The position numbers and the translations under genes are program-made. Shown here one piece after another: positions 16,442 through 26,638 of a stretch of 26,638 bases of DNA (the first letter of the stretch is position 1; each line of letters begins with the position of its first letter). The notes under the pieces were generated by a model that worked only from the letters and a program-made list of their open reading frames with translations, made no database searches and was not told the origin of the DNA. The stretch covers positions 1-26,638 of the forward strand of contig PBSR01000121.1 of assembly GCA_002726335.1 (NCBI GenBank), read 5' to 3'. Source of the stretch: Gemmatimonadaceae bacterium. Its GTDB lineage: Bacteria > Latescibacterota > UBA2968 > UBA8231.

Positions 16442-16789
16442 ATGCCGGAAGACACCGTTTTCGACAGGATTCTGCGTGGGGAGATCCCGGCCGACATCAT
16501 CTACGAGGATCGACATTGCATCGCCTTCCGCGACATCCAGCCGCAGGCTCCCGTGCATGTCCTGGTGATTCCGCGGTTGCGCCTGGAGGGACTGCAGCAC
16601 GCTGGCGAGGAACACTCGGAATGTCTTGGCCAACTCCTCGTGGCCGCGGGCAAAGTGGCCACCCTGGAGGGCATCGACACATCGGGCTATCGCTGTGTTG
16701 TGAATGCCGGTGATGATGGGGGCCAGGAAGTGCCCTACCTTCATGTACACGTGCTGGGTGGACGCCGGTTGGCCTGGCCGCCTGGATAG
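16442..16789 (+). CDS. HIT-family hydrolase (HinT-like) with altered HIT motif
   Basis: This 115-residue protein closely follows HinT nucleoside phosphoramidases: F-D-R-I-L-R-G-E-I-P-A at the N-terminus, F-R-D-I-Q-P-Q-A-P-V-H-V-L-V-I-P in the middle, and G-G-R-R-L-A-W-P-P-G at the C-terminus. The histidine triad normally reads H-x-H-x-H; here it reads Y99-L-H101-V-H103-V, so the first His is Tyr. The nucleophile position (H101) and the last His (H103) remain, as does His39. The start is ATG 16442 with AGGAGG 4 nt upstream. It is divergent from the GT2 gene and convergent with rplC. Activity is probably retained but possibly altered; this is an inference. Confidence 0.9.
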   Translation: MPEDTVFDRILRGEIPADIIYEDRHCIAFRDIQPQAPVHVLVIPRLRLEGLQHAGEEHSECLGQLLVAAGKVATLEGIDTSGYRCVVNAGDDGGQEVPYLHVHVLGGRRLAWPPG

Positions 16790-16827
16790 AAAAACGGGGA
16801 TCGTGATCATGAGTGATCACGTCCCCG
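16790..16827 (-). terminator. Intrinsic terminator of rplC
   Basis: CGGGGA and CGTGATCA (16795-16809, one extra T between) pair with TGATCACG and TCCCCG (16814-16827), a 14-bp stem with a 4-nt loop. On the minus strand it is followed by TTTTTC, so it terminates rplC. On the plus strand there is no T-run after it. Confidence 0.88.
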
Positions 16828-16859
16828 CCAGGTCATGCAGATCGTCTGCTTCTTTGCAG

Positions 16860-17483
16860 TTACTGTCTGTTGATCACAAGAAGACCGTCGCCGGCTCCCG
16901 GGATCGCTCCCTTGAGGAACAGCAGGTTACGCTCACCATCGATACGCACCACTTCGATTCCGCGAGTCGTGACGTTCTTGTTGCCCATCTGCCCGGGCAT
17001 CTTCTTGCCTTTCCACACCTTTCCCGGTGTGGTGCCCTGACCGATCGATCCCGGTGCACGCACGCGGTCGGGAGTTCCGTGCGTCGCGTTCTTGCCGTGG
17101 AACAGGTAGCGCTTGACGACGCCGGCGAAACCCTTGCCCTTGGAACGACCCGTGACCTTTACCGTATCCCCTGCCTCGAACTGGGAGACATCGAGAACCT
17201 GGCCGACCTCGAGATCGCCGTCGACACCTTCGGTGCGGAACTCCCTGAGCATGCGATGGGGGGCAACACCAGCCTTGGCAAACTGCCCCGCGCCGGGCTT
17301 GTTCACCTTGCGCGCCGGCACCTCGTCGAATGCCAGCTGTACGGCTCCGTAGCCGTCGGTTTGCTGGGTCTTGACCTGCACCACGGGGCAGGGCCCGGCG
17401 GCGACGATGGTGACCGGAATGAGCTCTTCCTTGTCGTTGTAGACCTGGGTCATGCCCAGCTTTCTGCCGATGAGACCGACCAT
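16860..17483 (-). CDS. rplC: 50S ribosomal protein L3
   Basis: This is complete bacterial L3, 207 residues, which folds near the peptidyl-transferase centre of the large subunit and starts 50S assembly. It begins G-L-I-G-R-K-L-G-M-T-Q-V and keeps the long central loop R-A-P-G-S-I-G-Q-G-T-T-P-G-K-V and K-G-K-K-M-P-G-Q-M-G that reaches into the rRNA core. It shows no sign of decay. Unusually it is not next to rpsJ or rplD: it has its own promoter (17533-17561) and terminator (16790-16827), with a glycosyltransferase and a HIT gene as neighbours. Whether a second rplC exists in an S10 operon cannot be told here. The Shine-Dalgarno is a modest GAAGAAG about 9 nt upstream. Confidence 0.96.
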   Translation of the reverse strand: MVGLIGRKLGMTQVYNDKEELIPVTIVAAGPCPVVQVKTQQTDGYGAVQLAFDEVPARKVNKPGAGQFAKAGVAPHRMLREFRTEGVDGDLEVGQVLDVSQFEAGDTVKVTGRSKGKGFAGVVKRYLFHGKNATHGTPDRVRAPGSIGQGTTPGKVWKGKKMPGQMGNKNVTTRGIEVVRIDGERNLLFLKGAIPGAGDGLLVINRQ

Positions 17484-17532
17484 ATCAAAGCTTCTTCTTC
17501 ATGCGGGGTAGGAAATCTGTTGGAAGCCTGTG

Positions 17533-17561
17533 AAAATACAGGGAGCTGCGTTCCTTGGCAA
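17533..17561 (-). promoter_or_regulatory. rplC promoter (sigma70-type)
   Basis: On the minus strand, TTGCCA (17561-17556, 5 of 6 to consensus), a 17-bp spacer and TATTTT (17538-17533, 4 of 6) give a predicted leader of about 40 nt before the rplC ATG. It sits in the gap between rplC and the divergent GT9 gene. Confidence 0.65.
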
Positions 17562-17581
17562 GAGTGTGTACGGGGCCTGAT

Positions 17582-18484
17582 GTGAGCGCCTCCGTGGCTC
17601 TCGTGCGTGGGGGGGCCCTTGGGGACTACGTGCTCACGCTGCCCCTGATCCGCGCTCTGCGCGCCGCGGTGCCGGAGGCCCGACTCATCCTGGTGGGTGA
17701 TCCGGCGACGACCCGGCTGGCCGGAGATGCGGAGAGGATTGACCCGGACGACCGCCACTGGTCTCAGTTGTATACGTCGGCCGGTGCGCCCCAGACCCTG
17801 AGGGAGCGGTTTTCTGACTGCCGACTGCTCGTCGCCTGTGTAGCGGGGGGAAGCGATGCTGCGCCCCCCGGGTATTTGGAAAATCTGTCCGCTCTGTGCC
17901 CCCGCCTGCTTGTCGGGGATCCCCTGCCGACACCGGGCCAGCAACGTCACATGAGTGCGCGGCTCCTCGACCCGCTGCGTGAGGCGGGGTTCAGCCTGCC
18001 CGACGATTCGGTGCCCAGGATCGAGTTGCCCCAATCAGCTCCCGGAGAGGAACTCGTCATTCTACATCCGGGAAGCGGCAGTCGAGACAAGTGTTGGCCG
18101 GCGGAACGGTTCGTCTCGCTGTTGGCCTGGCTTGAAGGACAGGGGCAGAGGGTTGGGATCCTGTGGGGTCCCGTGGAGGAGGCACGACGCTTCGAGTTCC
18201 CCCAGGCGCTGGCGGCCACCTCGAAGCGGCTGTGTCCCGAATCCCCCCTGGATCTCGCCGGACACCTGGCGGCGGCCCGGCTCTATGTGGGCAACGACTC
18301 CGGACCGGGGCACGTAGCGGCCGCGGTTGGCTGTCCGACGCTGTCTCTCTTCGGCCCCACCGACCCCCGGCTCTGGCGCCCTCTTGGGCCCCGGGCCCAC
18401 GTGCTGCGGGCGCCCTGTGGTCAGCTGGAAGACCTGGCCACGACCGCCGTGATCCAGAGCGTAGCCGAGGTGCTCGCAGAATAG
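17582..18484 (+). CDS. Family 9 glycosyltransferase (heptosyltransferase-like)
   Basis: This 300-residue GT-B enzyme resembles LPS heptosyltransferases, which add heptose to lipid A-core on the cytoplasmic face of the inner membrane. It shows the N-terminal V-R-G-G-A-L-G-D-Y-V-L-T-L-P, the mid-protein L-H-P-G-S-G-S with K-C-W-P-A-E-R-F, and the donor-binding N-D-S-G-P-G-H-V-A-A-A-V-G with L-F-G-P-T-D-P-R-L-W. Several starts are possible. GTG 17582 fits the family N-terminus and has GGGG 6 nt upstream, while a TTG at 17555 would run into the rplC promoter. The stop is 1 nt from the convergent rlpA stop. Its presence supports an LPS-like outer membrane, though the acceptor sugar is unknown. Confidence 0.87.
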   Translation: MSASVALVRGGALGDYVLTLPLIRALRAAVPEARLILVGDPATTRLAGDAERIDPDDRHWSQLYTSAGAPQTLRERFSDCRLLVACVAGGSDAAPPGYLENLSALCPRLLVGDPLPTPGQQRHMSARLLDPLREAGFSLPDDSVPRIELPQSAPGEELVILHPGSGSRDKCWPAERFVSLLAWLEGQGQRVGILWGPVEEARRFEFPQALAATSKRLCPESPLDLAGHLAAARLYVGNDSGPGHVAAAVGCPTLSLFGPTDPRLWRPLGPRAHVLRAPCGQLEDLATTAVIQSVAEVLAE

Positions 18485-18485
18485 C

Positions 18486-19019
18486 TCAGTCCGCCGCCTC
18501 GACGATTTCGATCATCACCTTCGCTGTCCCCTGCTGCACCATCTCGATCTCGAGAGCCGCGGCGAAGGAGAGATCCAGGATTCGCCCCTCGATGAATGGT
18601 CCTCGGTCGTTCACCTTGACGACTACCCAGCGACCGTTGGCCAGGTTTGTCACCTTCGCGATCGTTCCGAGAGGCAGGACCCGGTGGGCGGCAGTCAGCT
18701 TGTACATGTTGAAGGTCTCGCCATTGGCCGTCTTTCGTCCGTGGAACTTCTTGCCATAGTAGGACGAGGTACCCACCTGATAAGCGTTGGCAGTAGAGAT
18801 GTTCTGCGGATCGACGGGATGGGCGTTCGTCGGAGAGGCCACGACGGGCGGCGCCGAACGAGTGCCTGATCCAGACGAAGCCTTGCCGGACGCAGGTCTT
18901 ACGGCAGGGACGGCGCCGTTGCGATAGACCGGGGCCGGCACGCAGGCCACACCGATGAGCAGGCCACAGATGGGCAGCCAACGGTGATACGGACGGATGT
19001 GTTGCCCCCAGCGTTTCAT
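18486..19019 (-). CDS. rlpA: RlpA-like septal/peptidoglycan lipoprotein (DPBB domain)
   Basis: This 177-residue protein has a signal peptide ending G-L-L-I-G-V-A-C, giving a probable lipid-modified Cys26, then a Ser/Pro/Ala-rich linker and a double-psi beta-barrel from about residue 75. The barrel shows the RlpA set: [28 protein letters not shown] and V-N-D-R-G-P-F, containing the Glu, His and Asp expected at the lytic-transglycosylase site. RlpA cleaves denuded glycan strands at the septum in Pseudomonas. The C-terminal SPOR domain of E. coli RlpA is missing, so septal targeting may be weaker or use a partner. It follows pyrD by 16 nt and is probably the last gene of that run. Confidence 0.88.
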   Translation of the reverse strand: MKRWGQHIRPYHRWLPICGLLIGVACVPAPVYRNGAVPAVRPASGKASSGSGTRSAPPVVASPTNAHPVDPQNISTANAYQVGTSSYYGKKFHGRKTANGETFNMYKLTAAHRVLPLGTIAKVTNLANGRWVVVKVNDRGPFIEGRILDLSFAAALEIEMVQQGTAKVMIEIVEAAD

Positions 19020-19035
19020 GGCGCTGGACTCACGC

Positions 19036-19947
19036 TCACATGCGGAGCGTGCCCACCAACTCCTCGACGCGCTCGATGCCGGCCTCCAGGCATTGCGATT
19101 CGATGCCGGCTACGATGTCGGCGGCCCCCCCCGGCTCGATGAAGGTCGCCGTACCTACCTGCACCGCGGAAGCGCCCGTGACCAGAAACTCCAGAGCGTC
19201 TGCGGCTGTGGCGATGCCGCCGAGGCCCATGATGGGAACTTCCACCGCCTGGCGAACCTTCCACAGCAGGGCGAGAGCCACCGGCTTGATCGCCGGCCCG
19301 GACAGACCGCCGGTGACATTGCCGAGGATGGGTCGCCGCTCCCGCCAGTCTACCGCCATACCAAGCAGCGTGTTGATCATGGCGATCCCATCGGCGCCAC
19401 CATCGACAACGGCCCGGGCGATGCTGGTGATGTCGGTCACATTCGGGGTCAACTTGGCGATCACGGGACGCTGTGTAGCGGCGCGGACCGCGGCGATCAC
19501 CTCGTGGGACGCCGTCGGACTGCAGCCGAACAACATGCCGCCATCCTTCATGTTCGGCGAGGAGATATTCACCTCGATGCCCGCGATTCCCTCCACGTGC
19601 TCCAGCCTGGCGGCCATCTCCCCGTGCAGCGCCGCCGTCGGGGCGGCGATGTTGACGAGTATCCGGGTATCCAGACGGGCCAGGTAGGGCCATTTGTCGC
19701 GTATGAAGCCCTCCAGACCGGGATTCTGCAGGCCGATCGAATTGAGCATGCCAGCGGCGGTCTCGACGATTCTCGGCGGGGCGTTGCCTGGGCGTGGCTC
19801 CGGGGTGATCGTCTTGGTGACGATGCCGCCCAGGCGGGACAGATCGAGAAAGGGCGCCAACTCGTCCCCATAGCCGCACGTGCCGGATGCCAGCAGCACC
19901 GGATTCCGCAGCTCGATACCGGCAAAGTTGGTTGTTAACTCGGTCAT
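19036..19947 (-). CDS. pyrD: Dihydroorotate dehydrogenase, class 1B catalytic subunit
   Basis: This 303-residue FMN enzyme oxidises dihydroorotate to orotate in pyrimidine synthesis and hands electrons to Pyr[10 protein letters not shown] near the start, the loop [38 protein letters not shown] and V-Q-V-G-T-A identify the PyrDB type. The catalytic-loop residue, Cys in class 1 enzymes I can recall (S-C-P-N), is Ser130 here; a Cys lies further on at 142 (F-G-C-S-P). ATG 19947 is used: an upstream extension in frame would overlap pyrK and lacks homology. The pyrK stop TAG is 1 nt before this ATG, so coupling with the electron-transfer subunit is tight. Confidence 0.93.
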   Translation of the reverse strand: MTELTTNFAGIELRNPVLLASGTCGYGDELAPFLDLSRLGGIVTKTITPEPRPGNAPPRIVETAAGMLNSIGLQNPGLEGFIRDKWPYLARLDTRILVNIAAPTAALHGEMAARLEHVEGIAGIEVNISSPNMKDGGMLFGCSPTASHEVIAAVRAATQRPVIAKLTPNVTDITSIARAVVDGGADGIAMINTLLGMAVDWRERRPILGNVTGGLSGPAIKPVALALLWKVRQAVEVPIMGLGGIATAADALEFLVTGASAVQVGTATFIEPGGAADIVAGIESQCLEAGIERVEELVGTLRM

Positions 19948-19948
19948 C

Positions 19949-20767
19949 CTACCAGACGATCTCTTGGGCATCGAATACGGGACCGTCGACGCAGACGCGA
20001 GCGTAGTGCCCGTCGGCGGACGGCTGCGAATCCTTGTCGGCACGCTCCACCACGCAACCCACGCAGACACCGATGCCGCAGGCCATGTACGCCTCGAGAG
20101 AAGCGAAACAGGGCACATCACGCCTGGCGCACAGCCGTGCGACGGCTGCCATCATGCCGTGGGGCCCACAGGTATAGACCACCGGTGCCGTCAGCGAGGC
20201 GCCCAGGGCCTGTTCCAGAAGGTCGGTGACCAGGCCGTTGTGGCCGAGACTGCCGTCGTCCGTCGCCCGCCTGATCTGCGACGAGGCCGGCTCGAGCAGG
20301 CCGTCAGGAAGATGCTTGTCGGAACTGCGGGCCCCGACCACGAGGATCGGATCCCGGTCTGCCGCTCTCAGACAGGTTCCGAAGTAGATCAGCGGGGGCA
20401 CCCCGATGCCACCGCCGACCAGGATCGGCGTGGTGCCAGCCGACGGCACCGGGAAGGGCTTTCCGAGAGGCCCCAGAAAGCCGACCTCGTCACCCACGCC
20501 AAGGGCCCGCAGAGCGCCGGTCTTCGGGCCCACCAACTCGTAGAGCACGTCGATCAGGCCTCCTTCCGCGTCTACGGCAGAAACGCTGAGGGGGACCCGC
20601 AGAAACGGGTACAGCCCCTGGCGGGGACGCGGTCGCAACTGCACGAACTGGCCGGGCTCGACGGTGACCTCTGGAACCAGCAGTCGGGTCTGGAAGAATG
20701 CCCCGGTCACCTGTGTGGTGGCTTCGACGCGGGCGGTCACAGCCGCGACGGTGGGCGCCTGACTCAT
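19949..20767 (-). CDS. pyrK: Dihydroorotate dehydrogenase electron-transfer subunit
   Basis: This 272-residue protein is PyrK, the FAD and 2Fe-2S partner that passes electrons from PyrD to NAD. A ferredoxin-reductase-like FAD barrel contains Y-P-F-L-R-V-P-L-S-V, the pyridine-nucleotide domain has L-V-G-G-G-I-G-V-P-P-L, and the C-terminal cluster-binding site is Cys230, Cys235, Cys238 and Cys259 (A-C-G-I-G-V-C-V-G-C, then R-V-C-V-D-G-P-V-F). All four ligands are present. Its ATG overlaps the stop of the TPR/TonB lipoprotein gene (ATGA), and pyrD follows 1 nt after its stop. The pair therefore makes a class 1B, NAD-dependent enzyme rather than a quinone-linked one. Confidence 0.94.
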   Translation of the reverse strand: MSQAPTVAAVTARVEATTQVTGAFFQTRLLVPEVTVEPGQFVQLRPRPRQGLYPFLRVPLSVSAVDAEGGLIDVLYELVGPKTGALRALGVGDEVGFLGPLGKPFPVPSAGTTPILVGGGIGVPPLIYFGTCLRAADRDPILVVGARSSDKHLPDGLLEPASSQIRRATDDGSLGHNGLVTDLLEQALGASLTAPVVYTCGPHGMMAAVARLCARRDVPCFASLEAYMACGIGVCVGCVVERADKDSQPSADGHYARVCVDGPVFDAQEIVW

Positions 20768-23677
20768 TCGACCTCGATCCCGGACGGGACGGCGGGCCGG
20801 AGACTGTCTGGCAATGTCGCGACGGAGACCGAATCGGAGGCCGCCTCCGTCGCCGGTGGCTGGAAGGGGATGACGACTTCGACCCAGACTTCGAGTGGAT
20901 CCTCCTTGCGATCCTCCGCCGCATAGAACCGATATCCTTCGACAGCACGGATGGCCTCCGTGGCAAAGGGTTCGTCGCCGCGGAACACCCGTACACAGTC
21001 GGGGCGCCCCTCCTCGGTCACGAGAACATCGACGATGACACTTGCAGAATCGCTGACGTCACTCGGATAGAGGGCAGCAACGCTGGTCCGGACCAGGGGC
21101 GGCTCGACGATGCCGAAAGAGGCATCCGGCAGGCGCAGATTGTCTTCGGAGGGGTCCAGGTCGATCGTCTCCAGCTGTTCGATCTCGATCATCTCGGGCT
21201 CGGCTGAGGCCACGGTGGGAAAACGATCGATCACCGCCACTGCTTGGGGGTTGTCACGATCGCGGCGCGTGATGTTCCGAAGATAGCGATTGGCCGAGTC
21301 TTCTTGCGACTGCTGGACGTGGTACTGGAACAGTCGATACTGCGGCAGCAGGGACGTGGTCTTCTCCTTCAGGGCTGTCCGCAGATGGTCCATGGCGTCC
21401 TCGAAGTATCCCTGACGCCAGGCGACGTCACCGAGCCCGGCATACACGTTGCCGTTGCCGCCCTGCTTCTCGTCCAGACTTGCCTGGTAGAGGTCCTCGG
21501 CCTGTTCGAACTCTTCCTGTCTGTGCGCCCTCATGGCAAAACCCAACAGCTTGCGCGACAGCGACGTCGAATCGAGGGAATCGGGTTCCACGGCGATGAC
21601 GAACAGACGCTCCTCGGGAGGGATCGCTTTCCCCAGCGTCTTCAGTTCCCGTGAGATCTTCGCCAGAAAGCCATCCTCCTGCGAACGCCGGCGACGCTGT
21701 ACAAGGTCGGCGAAATCCGTGCGCGGAAAGCGTTCTGCCACAGAATCGTAGCGCGCCTCGGCGGCAGCCGAATCGCCGATCGTGTTCTCCGTCACCCAGG
21801 CGGCAAGGTACGCGGCACGAGCGGCTGTGACCGTCGCCGGATACTCCATTGCCAGTGCGTCGAGCCGCGGCATCCATCGGTCGGGGAGTTCGGGTTCTGC
21901 CGCACGCAGTGCTTCGATATCGACGAAGATCTGCGCGGCCTCTTCTTCCGCGGTCCGCTGGAGGGGAAGATCCAGGAGACGACGAGCAGCGTTGGCATGG
22001 GCCGTGGGGCCATACTCGTCGACGAGTTGCTCCAGGTAGGGTCCGGCCGCCGGTGGATCGGCCAGCAGTTCGAAGTGGATCCAGGCAAGACTGTAGAGGG
22101 CTCGGGACCGTTGGTCGGACTCGGGAAAACGTTCGACGAGAGCCTCGTAGACCACCGCCGCCGAGTCGGGCAGGACGAGGTGATCCCGGTAGAGCTCGGC
22201 GAGCACGAACAGCTGCTCCTCGAGCGTCGACGAGGGCTCGCGTCTCGACGGTCGACGGGCCACCTGAGGCTTGCCATCGCTGTCAGCATCGACGCCTCGC
22301 CACCCGGGACGGGGCACCAGTGGCAGCCACTTGCCGGCACTGTCCAAGGCTGCCGCATACCCCCGCAGGGAGGGCGGCAGCTCCGGGGCAGGGATGGCGT
22401 CGACACCCACCGTCTCGATGCTGTCTGTGGTGGCGCCGTCGGCGACGGCAACGACACTGTCGAGGACGACGACGGAGCTGTCGAGGTCGGTAGAATCGGC
22501 CATCGACAGGGTGTCTGGAGGCGGGAACAGAATAGCGGATGCTGTGGAGTCCGCAATCCAGATCTGTTCGATCAGTCCGTCCAGATCGGCGCATGTCTGC
22601 AGCACGACATTGGCCAGGGAATCGGCGCGCGAACCCCGCTTCTCAGTTGCCACCTCGAGGAAATACTCCTGGGAGCGCTCCCGCTCGCCGTATTCCTGCA
22701 GGTAGAGCAGCCCGGTCTCGTAGAGGGCCATGGCGGAGACAACCGACAAGGGAAAATCGTCGCGCACCCGCTCGAACTGAGTCAGCGCCTCGGCAAGCAG
22801 GCCGCGCTCGCGGTAGTGTCGGCCGATGAGAATCCTCGTCTCCCCTTCCCACACCCGGAAACTGCCCTTGGTCAGCAGCTCCTGGTACGTCCTCAGTGCC
22901 GCTGCGGGATCTCCTTGCAGGTGCTGAACCCTCCCGCGGCTCAGGCTGGCACGGTAGCGGACCGAATCCGGGGGCGACGACGACAGGGCCCGATCGAAGG
23001 CGACCATGGCACTGTCGAGACGGGCAGGACTGCCGATGTCGACGTTTGCCAGCCCGATACGGAGCCAGAGCTGTGCAGCGAGGCGGGCGTCCGGGAAGGC
23101 GTCGAGAGTCTTGCGGTACTCGACAATCGCGCCACGGCGGTCTCCCTCCGTTGAGGCCAGCTCGCCGAGACGCAGACCGGCTCTGTCGCCGACAGGGCTG
23201 CCCTCTCGTACCAGTTCCGAGAACAGTGTGCGGGCATCAGCGGACTGCCCAAGGGCGGCCAGTGTGCGTCCCCGCCAGAGCCGGGCATGATCGTATAATT
23301 CGCTCTCCGGGAAGTTCAGTTCGAGATCGCGGAATGAGCGCATGGCGTACTGGTAGTCGCGTTGCCAGTAGAGCGCCCGACCGGCGATGAACATGGCGTC
23401 ATCGACGTAATCGCTCTCGGGGAACTTCTCGAGAACGATGGAGGCCTTGCGGACCGCCTTGTCGTAGAGGGTGACATACTGCGTACGGCCGCGTGAATTC
23501 CTGGAGTTGTCCCCCTCGGCCTCCGCTTCGGCCCTGGCCTTCTCCGCCTGCCGGAAGTATTTCTCAGCATTGTAATAGGTATTGAAGTACACACAGGAAA
23601 CGGCGGAACCGGTGAGGGCAAACAGCAGGAAGGCGGTCACACTTCGGCGCGCGCGGCGATGGAGGCGCGCCCGCATT

Positions 23678-23685
<8 letters not shown>
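20764..23685 (-). CDS. Large TPR lipoprotein with TonB-like C-terminal domain
   Basis: This 973-residue protein starts with a basic signal peptide ending G-S-A-V-S-C (probable lipid-modified Cys31), then [13 protein letters not shown]. Two blocks of TPR-like helical repeats span about 65-380 and 490-830 (for example [15 protein letters not shown]). They are separated by a low-complexity Asp/Ser/Val/Pro linker around 385-440. The C-terminal part, about 860-942, resembles the TonB C-terminal domain ([13 protein letters not shown], then A-V-E-G-Y-R-F). A periplasm-facing scaffold, perhaps linking outer-membrane machinery, is inferred. GTG 23685 (AGGA 8 nt upstream) overlaps carB by 8 nt; ATG 23676 is an alternative. 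It sits between carB and pyrK for no obvious metabolic reason. Confidence 0.8.

Positions 23686-26638
<2,953 letters not shown>

Noticed and set aside
17485..17502. Mini reading frame M-K-K-K-L just before rplC, stop 1 nt from the rplC ATG
   Set aside because: It has no Shine-Dalgarno of its own, and its AAG repeats more simply act as the purine-rich ribosome-binding region of rplC.
19948..20121. A 58-codon N-terminal extension of pyrD
   Set aside because: It overlaps pyrK in another frame and lacks similarity; the ATG at 19947 gives the normal PyrD length.
21997..23154. A 385-codon plus-strand frame
   Set aside because: It is antisense to the TPR lipoprotein gene and lacks any motif or ribosome-binding site.

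Overview
This is a GC-rich, densely coding stretch of a Gram-negative bacterial chromosome. It reads as housekeeping sequence: I see no tRNA, rRNA, CRISPR array, insertion sequence, prophage gene or plasmid marker. Gram-negative character is inferred from two lipoprotein-type signal peptides, an LPS-type family 9 glycosyltransferase (GT9), RlpA and a TonB-like C-terminal domain. The N-terminus of the TPR/TonB lipoprotein ([10 protein letters not shown]) resembles proteins I associate with the FCB superphylum and neighbouring uncultured phyla (Gemmatimonadota/Latescibacterota-like). That placement is an inference and I cannot fix it from sequence alone.

Layout. (1) 80-5440, plus strand: three overlapping genes, ygfZ-like, dinB (Pol IV), and a 1100-residue membrane transporter fused to HEAT repeats and a cyclic-nucleotide-binding-like domain. 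(2) 5530-8993, minus strand: a GlcD/YdiJ-type FAD and Fe-S dehydrogenase followed by a small unknown protein. (3) 8994-9247: the longest gene-free stretch (254 bp), holding a strong promoter with an A-rich upstream element and a hairpin leader for zapA (9248-9595, plus). (4) 9667-10194, minus: a stand-alone infC that appears to start at ATC. (5) 10401-12394, plus: a PfkB (adenosine-kinase-like) kinase and a D-2-hydroxyacid dehydrogenase, divergent from infC. (6) 12414-13220, minus: a sugar-phosphate isomerase/epimerase-like TIM barrel. (7) 13277-15646, plus: a second MFS transporter with C-terminal HEAT repeats. (8) 15654-16361, minus: a family 2 glycosyltransferase (GT2). (9) 16442-16789, plus: a HIT-family hydrolase. 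(10) 16860-17483, minus: a stand-alone rplC with its own promoter and terminator. (11) 17582-18484, plus: the GT9 heptosyltransferase-like gene. (12) 18486-26638, minus: a run in the order carB (cut by the window edge), TPR/TonB lipoprotein, pyrK, pyrD, rlpA, with overlaps or very short gaps.

How the genes relate. carB, pyrK and pyrD are de novo pyrimidine genes, and a large envelope lipoprotein sits translationally coupled between them. rplC and infC, normally inside ribosomal-protein clusters (S10 operon; infC-rpmI-rplT), are both solitary here, each with a recognisable sigma70-type promoter and a terminator. Two unrelated loci encode permeases with cytoplasmic HEAT-repeat tails, which is the most unusual protein architecture in the window. 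No gene-free stretch exceeds 300 bp.
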